Origin: Arthrobacter sp. SDTb3-6
GTDB lineage: Bacteria; Actinomycetota; Actinomycetes; Actinomycetales; Micrococcaceae
Direction of reading: 5' to 3'
Assembly (NCBI RefSeq): GCF_013376095.1
Contig: NZ_JAAMFN010000001.1
Span: 1-64,000 of the forward strand
DNA: 64,000 nucleotides
The notes beneath the pieces were generated by a model, which saw only the letters and a list, made by a program, of their open reading frames with translations, did no database searches and was not told the origin of the DNA. A program made the translations under genes and the position numbers. This document shows, one piece after another, positions 42,644-50,731 of this stretch. Every line of letters begins with the position of its first letter. Position 1 is the stretch's first letter.

Positions 42644-42694
42644 GGCAGTCCGGTTTTAAAGGCAATCCAGTTTTAAAGGCGGTCCAGCTTGACG
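42644..42694. repeat. 17-bp tandem repeat across the end of the monooxygenase gene
   Basis: Units GGCAGTCCGGTTTTAAA (42644-42660) and GGCAATCCAGTTTTAAA (42661-42677) are followed by a diverged third copy GGCGGTCCAGCTTGACG (42678-42694) inside the coding region. The second unit spans the TAA stop, so a duplication of the gene's 3' end appears to have produced extra copies of the stop codon downstream. Confidence 0.65.
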
Positions 42695-42951
42695 GGCTCG
42701 GCCAGCAGCGCGCTGAGGGACTCGTTGAGGTCCTGCACCGCGACGCCCTTGCTGTGCTTGTCGAGGGCATCCTCGGACGCCCACTGCTCGGTCAGCACAA
42801 TCTTTTCTTCCGATTCCTGCGTGATTTCATACTGGATGCAGCCCGGCTCCTCGACGACCTGCTCGATCGCGATCTCGAGGGCGAGCTTCACACGGAAGAA
42901 TTCGCCCTCGTTGGGGATGAATGTGGCCTTGAGGTTGATGAGGTCGCTCAT
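42673..42951 (-). CDS. putative quinol/antibiotic biosynthesis monooxygenase (ABM family)
   Basis: A 92-aa ABM-fold protein (dimeric ferredoxin-like barrel). INLKATFIPNEGEFFRVKLA, the middle GCIQYEITQESEEKIVLTEQW with the conserved W-A-S-x-DAL-x-H stretch (QWASEDALDKHSKG), and a helical end are typical. Members act as quinol monooxygenases or haem-degrading enzymes; the substrate here is unknown. TAGGCT lies 6 nt before the ATG, suggesting a leaderless transcript. The coding end overlaps a 17-bp tandem repeat. Confidence 0.85.
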   Translation of the reverse strand: MSDLINLKATFIPNEGEFFRVKLALEIAIEQVVEEPGCIQYEITQESEEKIVLTEQWASEDALDKHSKGVAVQDLNESLSALLAEPVKLDRL

Positions 42952-43014
42952 GCCCTCAGCCTAGGCGATGGGCGCCCGCAGGCGGGAAGCCGTCCCGCAG
43001 TGTGAACGTCATGC

Positions 43015-43971
43015 TCAGTGGCTGCGGTGGTCCTGGATGCCCATGCGCGGGCCGCGGGCGGGCTTGCGGAAACCGCTCAGGTACAGCATCCGCACCACCC
43101 GCTGCCGGTGCCCGCGCCACGGTTCCAACAATTCCAGCATGCCGGCGTCATCCACGGGCTGTCCGGCCAGCGCCCAGCCCACAAAGGCGGCCAGGTGGTA
43201 GTCGCCCACGGCCACCGCATCGGCGTCCCCGTGGGTGCGCTGCGTGACCTCGGCCGCAGTCCACACCCCTATCCCCGGGATGCCCTGCATCTTCGCGGCC
43301 GCTTCCGTGGCCGGCAGCGATGCCAGCCGTTCCAGGCCCGACGCCGAACCCGCCGCGCGCAGCACCGTCGCCGAGCGCTGTGGCCCCACGCCTGCCCGGT
43401 GCCACTCCCACGACGGAATTTTTGCCCATTGCCGCGGGGTGGGCGCCACCATCAGGTCCGCCGGAATGTCCGGGTGGCTGCCCGCGCCCGGTGCCGTGCT
43501 GCCAAACTTTCGCAGCAGGGTGGCGTAGCCGCGGCGGGCCTCCAGCGCGGTGACCTTTTGTTCCAGGATGGCAGGCACCAGGGCGTCGACCATGCGCCCG
43601 GTGGCGGGCAGGCGCACTGCCGGGTGCCGGCGTCGTGCCTCCCGGGCGAGCCGGGGCAGGGTGGCATGGAACACCGGGGCGTCAAAGGGGGACCAGTCGT
43701 CGTTGCGGCCCAACAGGGACGGGGCGCCGTGGAGTGCGTGGCCGGCGCCGGGGCCCCAGGCCCGGGCATGGAGTTCGGTGCCGCGTTGGCTGATGCCCAG
43801 CGTCGCCGGGCCGTCCGGGGTGTTGAAGGCCAGCCAGGCCGTGCCGGGGGTGAGGCGGATGGTCCTGTCCCCGGGGCCGCGGCCGAGGATGCCCAGTGTC
43901 TCGTGCAAACTGTAGGGGCCGCCGGCATCCCAGACCAGGGCGGGACCCGGGTGTGTCGCGGTGGCGGTCAT
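43015..43971 (-). CDS. DNA-3-methyladenine glycosylase (AlkA-like, HhH-GPD superfamily)
   Basis: A 318-aa base-excision repair glycosylase. An AlkA-type N-terminal domain (about 1-115) is followed by the HhH-GPD core: ILEQKVTALEARRGYATLLR (about 135-154), hairpin MQGIPGIGVWTAAEV (228-242) and the catalytic aspartate D257 in AVAVGDYHLA. No iron-sulfur cluster cysteines are present, as expected for AlkA-type enzymes. It removes alkylated purines. The C-terminus ends in a basic tail. It diverges from the 200-aa hypothetical gene. Confidence 0.88.
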   Translation of the reverse strand: MTATATHPGPALVWDAGGPYSLHETLGILGRGPGDRTIRLTPGTAWLAFNTPDGPATLGISQRGTELHARAWGPGAGHALHGAPSLLGRNDDWSPFDAPVFHATLPRLAREARRRHPAVRLPATGRMVDALVPAILEQKVTALEARRGYATLLRKFGSTAPGAGSHPDIPADLMVAPTPRQWAKIPSWEWHRAGVGPQRSATVLRAAGSASGLERLASLPATEAAAKMQGIPGIGVWTAAEVTQRTHGDADAVAVGDYHLAAFVGWALAGQPVDDAGMLELLEPWRGHRQRVVRMLYLSGFRKPARGPRMGIQDHRSH

Positions 43972-44054
43972 GGTTCCATGGTCGCATGCCGGGCCGGGGG
44001 CTGGCTGCCGGGGGACCGCGCGGGTAGGGTGGTGGCATCGATCAGGGGGCGCAG

Positions 44055-44657
44055 ATGCAGTTTGCCGGGCGGCCGGGATGGCGGATGGACGAGGATTTTT
44101 CCTGGCCGCTCACCGTGGCGCTGCACATGCGTGACGCGCTGAAGCTGCCCGCCACGCAGCCGTTCTTCATCCCGCCGCTGGAGCCGGCGGTGCCCGAACA
44201 CGTTCCTGCCAGGGGTCCGGGGCTGGACTTGGTGTTAGCTGAAGAATGGGCAAACTGGTTTTCGGCGCTGCTGGTGTACCCGGCCGACATCCCGGGCAAT
44301 GCCCCCATCGAGTACCTGCCCCTGGAAGGCTGCTCACCGGCCTTTGATCGGCTGGTTCGTGGGTGTTACGGCGATGCCCGGGCCTATGCCAACACCTTCA
44401 AGGAAGAATATTTTCGGCGGTTCATTCGCACAATGAAGGAACAGGGTCCGCTGGAAACCTATCTGGTGCGCTCCATCGAAAAGGAACTTGGCCACCGCGC
44501 CGCACCCTTCAAGCTCGGCGTGCGGATACTGCCGGCCCAGGGTTTTTGGCTGCACCGGACAGGGCCCGCGGAGGTGCTGGTCAGCGACGGCGTCCGCAAG
44601 GATCCCGGGCAGCTGCGCCGCCTGCTGGGGCCCATCATCAGGGAACTGGCCCAGTAA
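44055..44657 (+). CDS. hypothetical protein
   Basis: A 200-aa soluble protein I do not recognise. AGGGGG lies 5-6 nt before ATG 44055 and a -10-like TAGGGT (44025-44030) is upstream, so the gene looks real. Notable features: aromatic-rich N-terminal half (EDFSWPLTVALHMRDALKLP, then ADIPGNAPIEYLPLEG), a central charged helix (YANTFKEEYFRRFIRTMKEQ) and a beta-rich end (FKLGVRILPAQGFWLH). No catalytic motif is visible. The operon context is uninformative. Confidence 0.65.
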   Translation: MQFAGRPGWRMDEDFSWPLTVALHMRDALKLPATQPFFIPPLEPAVPEHVPARGPGLDLVLAEEWANWFSALLVYPADIPGNAPIEYLPLEGCSPAFDRLVRGCYGDARAYANTFKEEYFRRFIRTMKEQGPLETYLVRSIEKELGHRAAPFKLGVRILPAQGFWLHRTGPAEVLVSDGVRKDPGQLRRLLGPIIRELAQ

Positions 44658-44704
44658 ACCTGGCCTCCGGCGTTGGGCGCCTGCGCAAGGCTGGACGTCA
44701 CGCC

Positions 44705-44772
44705 GGGGCAAAATCCCGGATGGGTTCTGCCCCCGGTGTACCCGGGGCACAACCCGACTTGGGTTTTGCCCC
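44705..44772. repeat. 68-bp imperfect palindrome in a convergent gap
   Basis: Outer arms GGGGCAAAA (44705-44713) and TTTTGCCCC (44764-44772) pair perfectly. Interior GGGTT...TGCCCC and GGGGCA...AACCC continue the pairing; about 26 of 34 positions pair overall. It sits between the 3' ends of the hypothetical gene and the LysR gene. It could be a bidirectional terminator or a solo intergenic repeat of the kind seen at the nuclease loci. Nothing else is seen in this 218-nt gap. Confidence 0.6.
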
Positions 44773-44875
44773 GCAGGGAAGCTGCCGGACCGGACCAACT
44801 GCGGTGATTGTTGGCGAAGCCGCGCGCAAGGGCCCAGGGAACCTGGACAGTCAACGCGGCCACCCGGCGTCGTAC

Positions 44876-45820
44876 TTAGGAGGCCCGCTCCGCCGGTTCC
44901 CCGGCCAGGCCCTGGGCCGCCCGCTCCAGGATTTCCCGGCACGCCAAAATGGCCGGGCGGCTGCGGCTGGCACGGCGCGCCGAGGTGAACACGGTGCGCC
45001 GCGGTGCCCCGGGAAGGTCCACCAGCTCCAGCGCCGGGGCGCGGCCGGTCCACATCAGGTCGGGCATCAGCGCCACGGCGTTGCCGGATTCAATGAGGCG
45101 CACCTGGGCCTGGAGGTCGGCCGTTTCAAAACGCACATCGGGCTCAAACCCGGCCTGGCGGCAGGCCTGCTCGGCCCAGTGCCGCGATGCCGCACCGCGC
45201 GGCTCCATGACCCATGGCAGCCCGGCAGTGTCCGCAATGTCCAGGACAGGTTCGCTGCGCAAATGGGACACGGTGCCGGCAGTTCCGGGGGAGGGGACGG
45301 CCAGGCGGATGGCGTCCGTGGTCAGCACCACCCGGTCCAGTTCGGGGTGGCGGGGCGCGGCATGTCCGGGATACTGTTCGGCGACCACCAGGTCAAAGTC
45401 GCGCGCCCAGGTTTCATACAACGCTGTCTCGGGCTCCCGCTGCACCATTTCAATGCGGACCTCGGGGTAGTTCTGCGCCATGGCGGTGAGCATCTCCGGC
45501 AGAAGGGCCAGCGCGGCGGACTGGAACACGGCCAGCTTCACGGTCCCCGTGACGGTGGTCAGCGAGGCGGACATGTCCGCCTCGGCCCGCTCCAGGGTCT
45601 CCAGGATCTCCGCCGTGTGGGCCACCAGGATCTCCGCCTGCGGCGTCAGCTGGACCCGCCGGCCCACCTTGAGCAGCAGTTTCACGCCCGCTTCCTTTTC
45701 CAAAAGCGCCAGCTGCTGCGACACCGCGGAGGGGCTGTACTGCAGGGCCAGGGCCACGTCGGCAAGGGTGCCGCGGAGGTGCAATTCGCGCAGCAGCCGC
45801 AGGCGTTTGACGTCCAGCAC
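44876..45820 (-). CDS. LysR family transcriptional regulator
   Basis: A 314-aa LysR-type regulator. The N-terminal winged helix-turn-helix is at about residues 3-60 (VKRLRLLRELHLRGTLADVA, then SPSAVSQQLALLEKEAGVKL). The effector-binding periplasmic-binding-like domain follows (TGTVKLAVFQSAALALLPEM onward). It is divergent from the large proline catabolic gene, which it probably activates or represses in response to proline or a pathway intermediate. GTG 45820 is chosen with GGAGG 5 nt upstream; the frame remains open to 45874 but that extension is unlike the family. Confidence 0.88.
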   Translation of the reverse strand: MLDVKRLRLLRELHLRGTLADVALALQYSPSAVSQQLALLEKEAGVKLLLKVGRRVQLTPQAEILVAHTAEILETLERAEADMSASLTTVTGTVKLAVFQSAALALLPEMLTAMAQNYPEVRIEMVQREPETALYETWARDFDLVVAEQYPGHAAPRHPELDRVVLTTDAIRLAVPSPGTAGTVSHLRSEPVLDIADTAGLPWVMEPRGAASRHWAEQACRQAGFEPDVRFETADLQAQVRLIESGNAVALMPDLMWTGRAPALELVDLPGAPRRTVFTSARRASRSRPAILACREILERAAQGLAGEPAERAS

Positions 45821-45878
45821 GGGGGCCTCCAAAGAGTTAAGTAAACACGAATGATATTCATCAAAAAACATCACTTTT

Positions 45879-45895
45879 GCTAATTGAATATTAGC
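45879..45895. promoter_or_regulatory. LysR-type operator candidate in the lysR-putA gap
   Basis: GCTAATTGAATATTAGC has inverted arms CTAAT/ATTAG around 5 nt and fits the T-N11-A pattern of LysR-type boxes. It is the most AT-rich point of the 177-nt divergent region, 59 nt from the lysR start and 103 nt from the putA ATG. Confidence 0.55.
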
Positions 45896-45997
45896 CCCAT
45901 ACTGGAGCTAAAGGGAACCCCCGAGGCGCCGATCCAGCTGCCTGCGTTGGATCCCGGCCCAACCCGAGCGCCAACAGAAAAGAACGCACCAGCCATC

Positions 45998-48900
45998 ATG
46001 ACAACCACCATCGACACGGACCCCGCCGCCACCATTCCTGCCCCCGGCAACGACCTTGCGCAGGAAACCATCGCCCTCGTCCGGCACTGGCTGACCGAGG
46101 CCGCAAAGTTCCCCGCCGACATCTCCGCCCAGCGCCTGGCGGGCGTCCTGAAGGACCCCAACGGCCTGGACTTCACCGTCGGCTTCGTCGACGGCGTGAT
46201 CCGCCCCGAGGACCTGGCCGTTGCCGGCCGGAACCTGGCCGTGCTGGCGCCCAAGGTGCCCGCCTTCCTGCCGTGGTACATGCGCGGGGCCGTCCGCCTC
46301 GGCGGCGCCATGGCCCCCATCCTGCCGCAGCTCGTCATCCCCATTGCCCGCAGGGTCCTGCGCGAGATGGTGGGCCACCTGATCGTGGACGCCACCGACG
46401 CCAAGCTGGGCCCGGCCATCGCCAAGATCCGCCGGGGCGGCGTGGACCTGAACATCAACCTGCTGGGCGAGGCCGTGCTGGGCGAAAACGAGGCCGCCCG
46501 CCGCCTTGAGGGGACCATGCGCCTGCTGGCGCGTGACGACGTCGACTACGTCTCCATCAAGGAGTCCTCCACCGTCGCCCCGCACTCCGCCTGGGCCTTC
46601 GACGACGCCGTCAACCACGTCGTGCAGGAACTCACCCCGCTGTATGCGCTGGCCAACTCCTTCCCCAAGCCCAAGTTCATCAACCTGGACATGGAGGAGT
46701 ACAAGGACCTCACCATGACCATCGCGGTGTTCAAGCGCATCCTGGACAAGCCCGAGTTCAAGAACCTCGAGGCCGGCATTGTGCTCCAGGCCTACCTGCC
46801 GGACACCCTCGCGGCCATGATCGAGCTGCAGGAGTGGGCGGCTGCGCGCCGGGCCGCCGGCGGCGCCCCCGTCAAGGTGCGCATCGTCAAGGGCGCCAAC
46901 CTGCCCATGGAACAGGTCCAGGCCTCCGTCTACGGCTGGCCGCTGGCCACCTGGGGCACCAAGATGGACTCGGACACCAACTACAAGCGCATCGTGAACT
47001 ACGCACTGACGCCGGAGCACATCGAGAACGTGCACATCGGCGTCGCCGGCCACAACCTTTTTGACGTCGCCCACGCGTGGCTGCTCGCCAAGAGCCGCGG
47101 CATCGGCACCGCCACCGGCCAGCTGGAATTTGAGATGCTGCTGGGCATGGCCACCGGGCAGGCCGAGGCCGTGCGCCGCGACGTCGGCTCCCTGCTCCTC
47201 TACACGCCCGTGGTCCATCCCGGTGAGTTCGACGTTGCCATCGCCTACCTGATCCGCCGCCTGGAAGAAGGCGCCAGCCAGGAAAACTTCATGTCCGCCG
47301 TGTTTGAGCTCTACGACAACGAGGCCCTGTTCGAGCGCGAGCAGAACCGCTTCCTTGCCTCCCTGGCCGCGCTGGACACGGAGGTCCCCGCGTCCAACCG
47401 GACCCAGGACCGCTCGGTGCCGGCGGCCCCCGCCGCCACGGACACCTTTGCGAACACGCCGGACACGGACCCGGCCCTGCCGGCCAACCGTGCCTGGGGC
47501 AAGGAAATCCTGGCCCGGATCCCCGGCTCCAGGCTGGGCGACGACATCGTGGCAGCGAGCCGGGTGGCGGACCTGGCACAGCTGAACGGCATCGTGGACT
47601 CGGCGTTGGAGGCCGGAAAGGCCTGGGGCGCCATGACCGGCGCCGAACGCGCCGCCGTGCTGCACCGCGCCGGCGACGTCCTGGAATCCCGCCGCGCCGA
47701 ACTCATGGAGGTCATGGCTTCCGAGACCGGCAAGACCCTGGACCAGGGGGACCCCGAAGTCAGCGAAGCCATTGATTTCGCGCACTACTACGCCGAGCGC
47801 GCCAAGGACCTGGACGCGGTCGACGGCGCCACGTTTGTCCCGGCGAAACTCACCGTTGTGACCCCGCCGTGGAACTTCCCCGTGGCCATCCCGGCCGGAT
47901 CCACCCTGTCCGCACTGGCCGCAGGCTCCGCCGTCGTCATCAAGCCGGCCACCCAGGCGCGGCGCTGCGGCTCCGTCATGGTGCAGGCGCTGTGGGACGC
48001 CGGCGTTCCCCGCGAGGTGCTGGCGCTGGTGCAGCTGGAAGAGCACGCGCTCGGCCAGGCACTGGTCTCCCACCCCGCAGTGGACCGGGTGATCCTCACC
48101 GGCGGCTACGAAACGGCCGAACTGTTCCGCAGCTTCCGCACCGACCTGCCGCTGCTGGCCGAAACCTCCGGCAAGAACGCCATCATCGTCACCCCCAGCG
48201 CCGACCTGGACCTGGCCGCCAAGGACGTGGTGCAGTCCGCGTTCGGGCACGCCGGGCAGAAGTGCTCCGCCGCCTCCCTGGTCATCATGGTCGGGTCGGT
48301 GGCGAAGTCCGCACGCTTCCACAACCAGCTCCTTGACGCGGCCCGCAGCATGGTCGTCGGCTACCCGGAAACCGCCACGAGCCAGATGGGGCCGATCATC
48401 GAACCGGCCGCCGGCAAGCTCCGCAAGGCCCTGACCACCCTGGACGCCGGGGAATCCTGGGCCATTGAGCCCCGCCAGCTCGACGACTCGGGCCGGCTCT
48501 GGTCCCCGGGCGTGCGCACCGGCGTTGCCGAAGGTTCGGAATTCCACCTGACCGAGTACTTTGGTCCCGTCCTGGGTGTCATGGCGGCCGAGACGCTGGA
48601 GGACGCCATCGCCATGGTCAACCGGATCGACTACGGGCTGACCAGCGGCCTGCACTCGCTGGACCCGGCCGAGATCGGGCTGTGGCTGGACACCGTCCAG
48701 GCAGGCAACCTGTACGTGAACCGCGGCATCACCGGCGCCATTGTCCAGCGGCAGCCGTTCGGGGGCTGGAAGAAGTCGGCAGTGGGTGCCGGCACCAAGG
48801 CAGGCGGGCCCAACTACCTGGTGGGTCTGGGCAACTGGCTGCCCGCAGCGTCGACGGCCACTGCGCCGCTGGGCGATGCCGCGCGCAAGATGCTCAACGC

Positions 48901-49450
48901 CGCCTCCTCCCTCGACGCCGAGGGGCAGGCCTTCCTGTCCCGGTCGCTGCACAGCGACGCCGCCGCCTGGGCCGCCGAATTCGGCATCGCCAAGGACGTC
49001 TCCGGGCTGTCGGCCGAGCGCAATGTGTTCCGCTACCTGCCGCTGAACCCCCTGGTCCGCCTGGCCGAAGGCGAACCCGTGGCCAAGCTGCTGCGCGTGC
49101 TCTCGGCAGGAATCACGGCCGGGGCCGTTCCGGAAGTCTCCTCCGGCGTCGAACTTCCCAACGCCGTCAAGGCCCTGCTGGTGAGCCTGCGCATACGCGT
49201 CACGGTGGAGAACGACGCCGACTGGCTCGCCACCGCGCGCCGCTTCGGTGCCGGGCGCATCCGGCTCATTGGCGGGGATGCCTCCGCCGTGTACGGCGCC
49301 ACGGGCGGCCGCCCCGACCTGGCGATCTACCACAACGAGGTCACCGAGGCCGGGCGCATTGAGATGCTGCCGTTCCTGCACGAGCAGGCCGTCAGCATCA
49401 CGGCGCACCGCTTCGGCACGCCGAACCACCTCTCGGACGGCCTGATCTAG
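45998..49450 (+). CDS. putA: bifunctional proline dehydrogenase / L-glutamate gamma-semialdehyde dehydrogenase
   Basis: An 1150-aa two-step proline oxidation enzyme. The FAD-dependent proline dehydrogenase barrel occupies about residues 40-480 (KIRRGGVDLNINLLGEAVLG, VKVRIVKGANLPMEQVQASV, GVAGHNLFDVAHAW). The aldehyde dehydrogenase lies at about 500-990 (TPPWNFPVAIPAGST, LLAETSGKNAIIV with the general base, HAGQKCSAASLV with the nucleophile). About 160 C-terminal residues form an extra domain. There is no N-terminal DNA-binding domain, so regulation must come from the divergent LysR. It converts proline to glutamate, linking with the GABA genes upstream as nitrogen and carbon catabolism. ATG 45998 lacks a strong ribosome-binding site. 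Confidence 0.93.
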   Translation: MTTTIDTDPAATIPAPGNDLAQETIALVRHWLTEAAKFPADISAQRLAGVLKDPNGLDFTVGFVDGVIRPEDLAVAGRNLAVLAPKVPAFLPWYMRGAVRLGGAMAPILPQLVIPIARRVLREMVGHLIVDATDAKLGPAIAKIRRGGVDLNINLLGEAVLGENEAARRLEGTMRLLARDDVDYVSIKESSTVAPHSAWAFDDAVNHVVQELTPLYALANSFPKPKFINLDMEEYKDLTMTIAVFKRILDKPEFKNLEAGIVLQAYLPDTLAAMIELQEWAAARRAAGGAPVKVRIVKGANLPMEQVQASVYGWPLATWGTKMDSDTNYKRIVNYALTPEHIENVHIGVAGHNLFDVAHAWLLAKSRGIGTATGQLEFEMLLGMATGQAEAVRRDVGSLLLYTPVVHPGEFDVAIAYLIRRLEEGASQENFMSAVFELYDNEALFEREQNRFLASLAALDTEVPASNRTQDRSVPAAPAATDTFANTPDTDPALPANRAWGKEILARIPGSRLGDDIVAASRVADLAQLNGIVDSALEAGKAWGAMTGAERAAVLHRAGDVLESRRAELMEVMASETGKTLDQGDPEVSEAIDFAHYYAERAKDLDAVDGATFVPAKLTVVTPPWNFPVAIPAGSTLSALAAGSAVVIKPATQARRCGSVMVQALWDAGVPREVLALVQLEEHALGQALVSHPAVDRVILTGGYETAELFRSFRTDLPLLAETSGKNAIIVTPSADLDLAAKDVVQSAFGHAGQKCSAASLVIMVGSVAKSARFHNQLLDAARSMVVGYPETATSQMGPIIEPAAGKLRKALTTLDAGESWAIEPRQLDDSGRLWSPGVRTGVAEGSEFHLTEYFGPVLGVMAAETLEDAIAMVNRIDYGLTSGLHSLDPAEIGLWLDTVQAGNLYVNRGITGAIVQRQPFGGWKKSAVGAGTKAGGPNYLVGLGNWLPAASTATAPLGDAARKMLNAASSLDAEGQAFLSRSLHSDAAAWAAEFGIAKDVSGLSAERNVFRYLPLNPLVRLAEGEPVAKLLRVLSAGITAGAVPEVSSGVELPNAVKALLVSLRIRVTVENDADWLATARRFGAGRIRLIGGDASAVYGATGGRPDLAIYHNEVTEAGRIEMLPFLHEQAVSITAHRFGTPNHLSDGLI

Positions 49451-49468
49451 CCGGTTCCGGGCACGCCC

Positions 49469-49526
49469 GCGCCCGTCCCCCATAAATGCGCCCCTTCCAC
49501 GGGGCGCATTTATGGGGGACGGGCGC
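49469..49526. repeat. 58-bp perfect palindrome, locus B left copy
   Basis: 26-bp arms (49469-49494 and 49501-49526; the arm starts GCGCCCGTCCCCC and contains ATAAATGCGCC) pair without mismatch around a 6-nt loop TTCCAC. A run of T (ATTTTTT) follows on the plus strand, so it can also terminate putA. Its partner at 50660-50717 matches 54 of 62 bases including flank. It lies 17 nt from the stop of the minus-strand gene. Confidence 0.88.
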
Positions 49527-49542
49527 ATTTTTTAGCAGGGCA

Positions 49543-50547
49543 CTACCCTTGCGGGATCCCGGCCTGGCGCAACAGCCGTTCAAAGCCGCGAAGATCCATC
49601 ATTTCCTGCCATGTCCACCGAAAGACGCCCACATCCTGGGCGCGGATCTGGTCCTCACGGTTCTTTTCCGCCATGATCCGGTCCTGAATGGACGTGCCGC
49701 CCGCCCAATCCCGGCGCAGGTACTTGCTGCGGCCATCGAACTCGCCGGCCTGGCGCTGCTGCTCGAACCAAAAGTCCACAAATGCGTTGCTGCCATCGCG
49801 GAGGGTGAAGCGGTGCTGGAGTTCCGGGGCGGCAAAACCCAACTGCCCCATGCGGACCCTGCTGAGGGATTCGCCGGCGGAACCGGACAGCCCGGACGCG
49901 AACCCAATGACGGCCACGGCCCTGTTCCGGGCCGACCTTGACGGCAGCGACTCGGCCGCCTGCAGCAGCTCCGGCTTGGACAGTGGAGCGCCCTGCGGTT
50001 CATCGACACGCCACACGGGTTCATGGCCGGACGCGGGGAAGCCCACGGGGGTGAACACGTTGACGGGTCTGGGACGCCTGGCCGCGTGCAGGCTGGAATC
50101 ACACACGGCCACGGCCCGTTCGAAGCTCAGCCGGGTGATCAACTCCATGGTGGTGGTGAGCTTGTCCGTCAGGACCAGTGGGCCGCAACGCACCACCCCG
50201 TCGTCGGTCTGCCCAAAATGACGGGCGATGTCGCCACGGCTGCGGCCGCCGCCCCGCTCCTGCGTCAGGGCGTGCAGCTTTTGCGGGGTGCCGATGGTCC
50301 ACAGGCCCCACAGCAGCGCGGCGGTTTGCCGGCAGAACACCGGCTGGTGCTTGGTGGCCAGCTGAAACGCGATGGCACGAAGCCCGTACCGCGACGGCCC
50401 ATCGAGGGGCTGCCACTCGGAAGCCTCCGCATAAACGCCGCGGCGGACGCGCACGTACCGCCCGCTGTTGCACAGCCTGGCGAGGAGTCGTGAGTCCTGG
50501 CCGGCAAGCTCAACATCGGAGGGGAGAATCAACCGTGGCGCGCCCAT
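49543..50547 (-). CDS. AbiEi-like / DUF559-like (PD-(D/E)XK fold) orphan protein
   Basis: A 334-aa protein. The N-terminal part (about 10-45, LLARLCNSGRYVRVRRGVYA) is an AbiEi-type winged helix, followed by a helical AbiEi-like middle (HQPVFCRQTAALLWGLW). The C-terminal about 110 residues show a nuclease-like core: E226 (AGESLSR), D258 (AFVDFW), E269-F-D271-G and K295 in EKNREDQIR, with W311. It combines a DNA-binding head and a Vsr/DUF559-like domain. No AbiEii toxin partner is present; neighbours are putA and a VOC gene. It is bracketed by 58-bp palindromes and preceded by TTATCCACA. A paralogue in architecture lies at 10767-11663. Confidence 0.75.
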   Translation of the reverse strand: MGAPRLILPSDVELAGQDSRLLARLCNSGRYVRVRRGVYAEASEWQPLDGPSRYGLRAIAFQLATKHQPVFCRQTAALLWGLWTIGTPQKLHALTQERGGGRSRGDIARHFGQTDDGVVRCGPLVLTDKLTTTMELITRLSFERAVAVCDSSLHAARRPRPVNVFTPVGFPASGHEPVWRVDEPQGAPLSKPELLQAAESLPSRSARNRAVAVIGFASGLSGSAGESLSRVRMGQLGFAAPELQHRFTLRDGSNAFVDFWFEQQRQAGEFDGRSKYLRRDWAGGTSIQDRIMAEKNREDQIRAQDVGVFRWTWQEMMDLRGFERLLRQAGIPQG

Positions 50548-50600
50548 GCATCCCAGCGTTCCAGAGCCTGGCGGTCCTTGTCAGCGGGGTCCAGCCGGAC

Positions 50601-50609
50601 TGTGGATAA
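50601..50609 (-). promoter_or_regulatory. DnaA-box-like 9-mer upstream of the locus B gene
   Basis: Minus strand TTATCCACA, identical to the consensus high-affinity DnaA box, 53 nt before the ATG and 50 nt inside the right palindrome. The first nuclease-like locus has TTGTCCACA at the matching place. Confidence 0.55.
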
Positions 50610-50659
50610 CTCCCTCCCAGGGGCAACGCCGGGTCATCTTCGCACTGCTGGCAGTTTCC

Positions 50660-50717
50660 GCGCCCGCTCCCCACCTATGCGCCCCTTCCACCGGGCGCAT
50701 TTATGGGGAGCGGGCGC
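50660..50717. repeat. 58-bp imperfect palindrome, locus B right copy
   Basis: Arms beginning GCGCCCGCTCCCC pair with three central mismatches (22 of 25). The loop TTCCAC and the following GCATTT are identical to the left copy at 49469-49526; 54 of 62 positions match, without gaps. It lies 14 nt beyond the stop of the VOC gene and upstream of the AbiEi-like gene. Confidence 0.85.
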
Positions 50718-50731
50718 ATTTCCTGCGAAGG

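Noticed and set aside
45908-49528. A minus-strand frame of about 1200 codons opposite putA
   Set aside because: The complementary strand of high-G+C genes often lacks stops; the sequence is Gly/Arg/His-rich and domain-free, while the plus strand clearly encodes PutA.
49543-50547. Type IV toxin-antitoxin (AbiE) system
   Set aside because: Only an AbiEi-like head fused to a nuclease-like domain is present; no AbiEii nucleotidyltransferase gene lies on either side.
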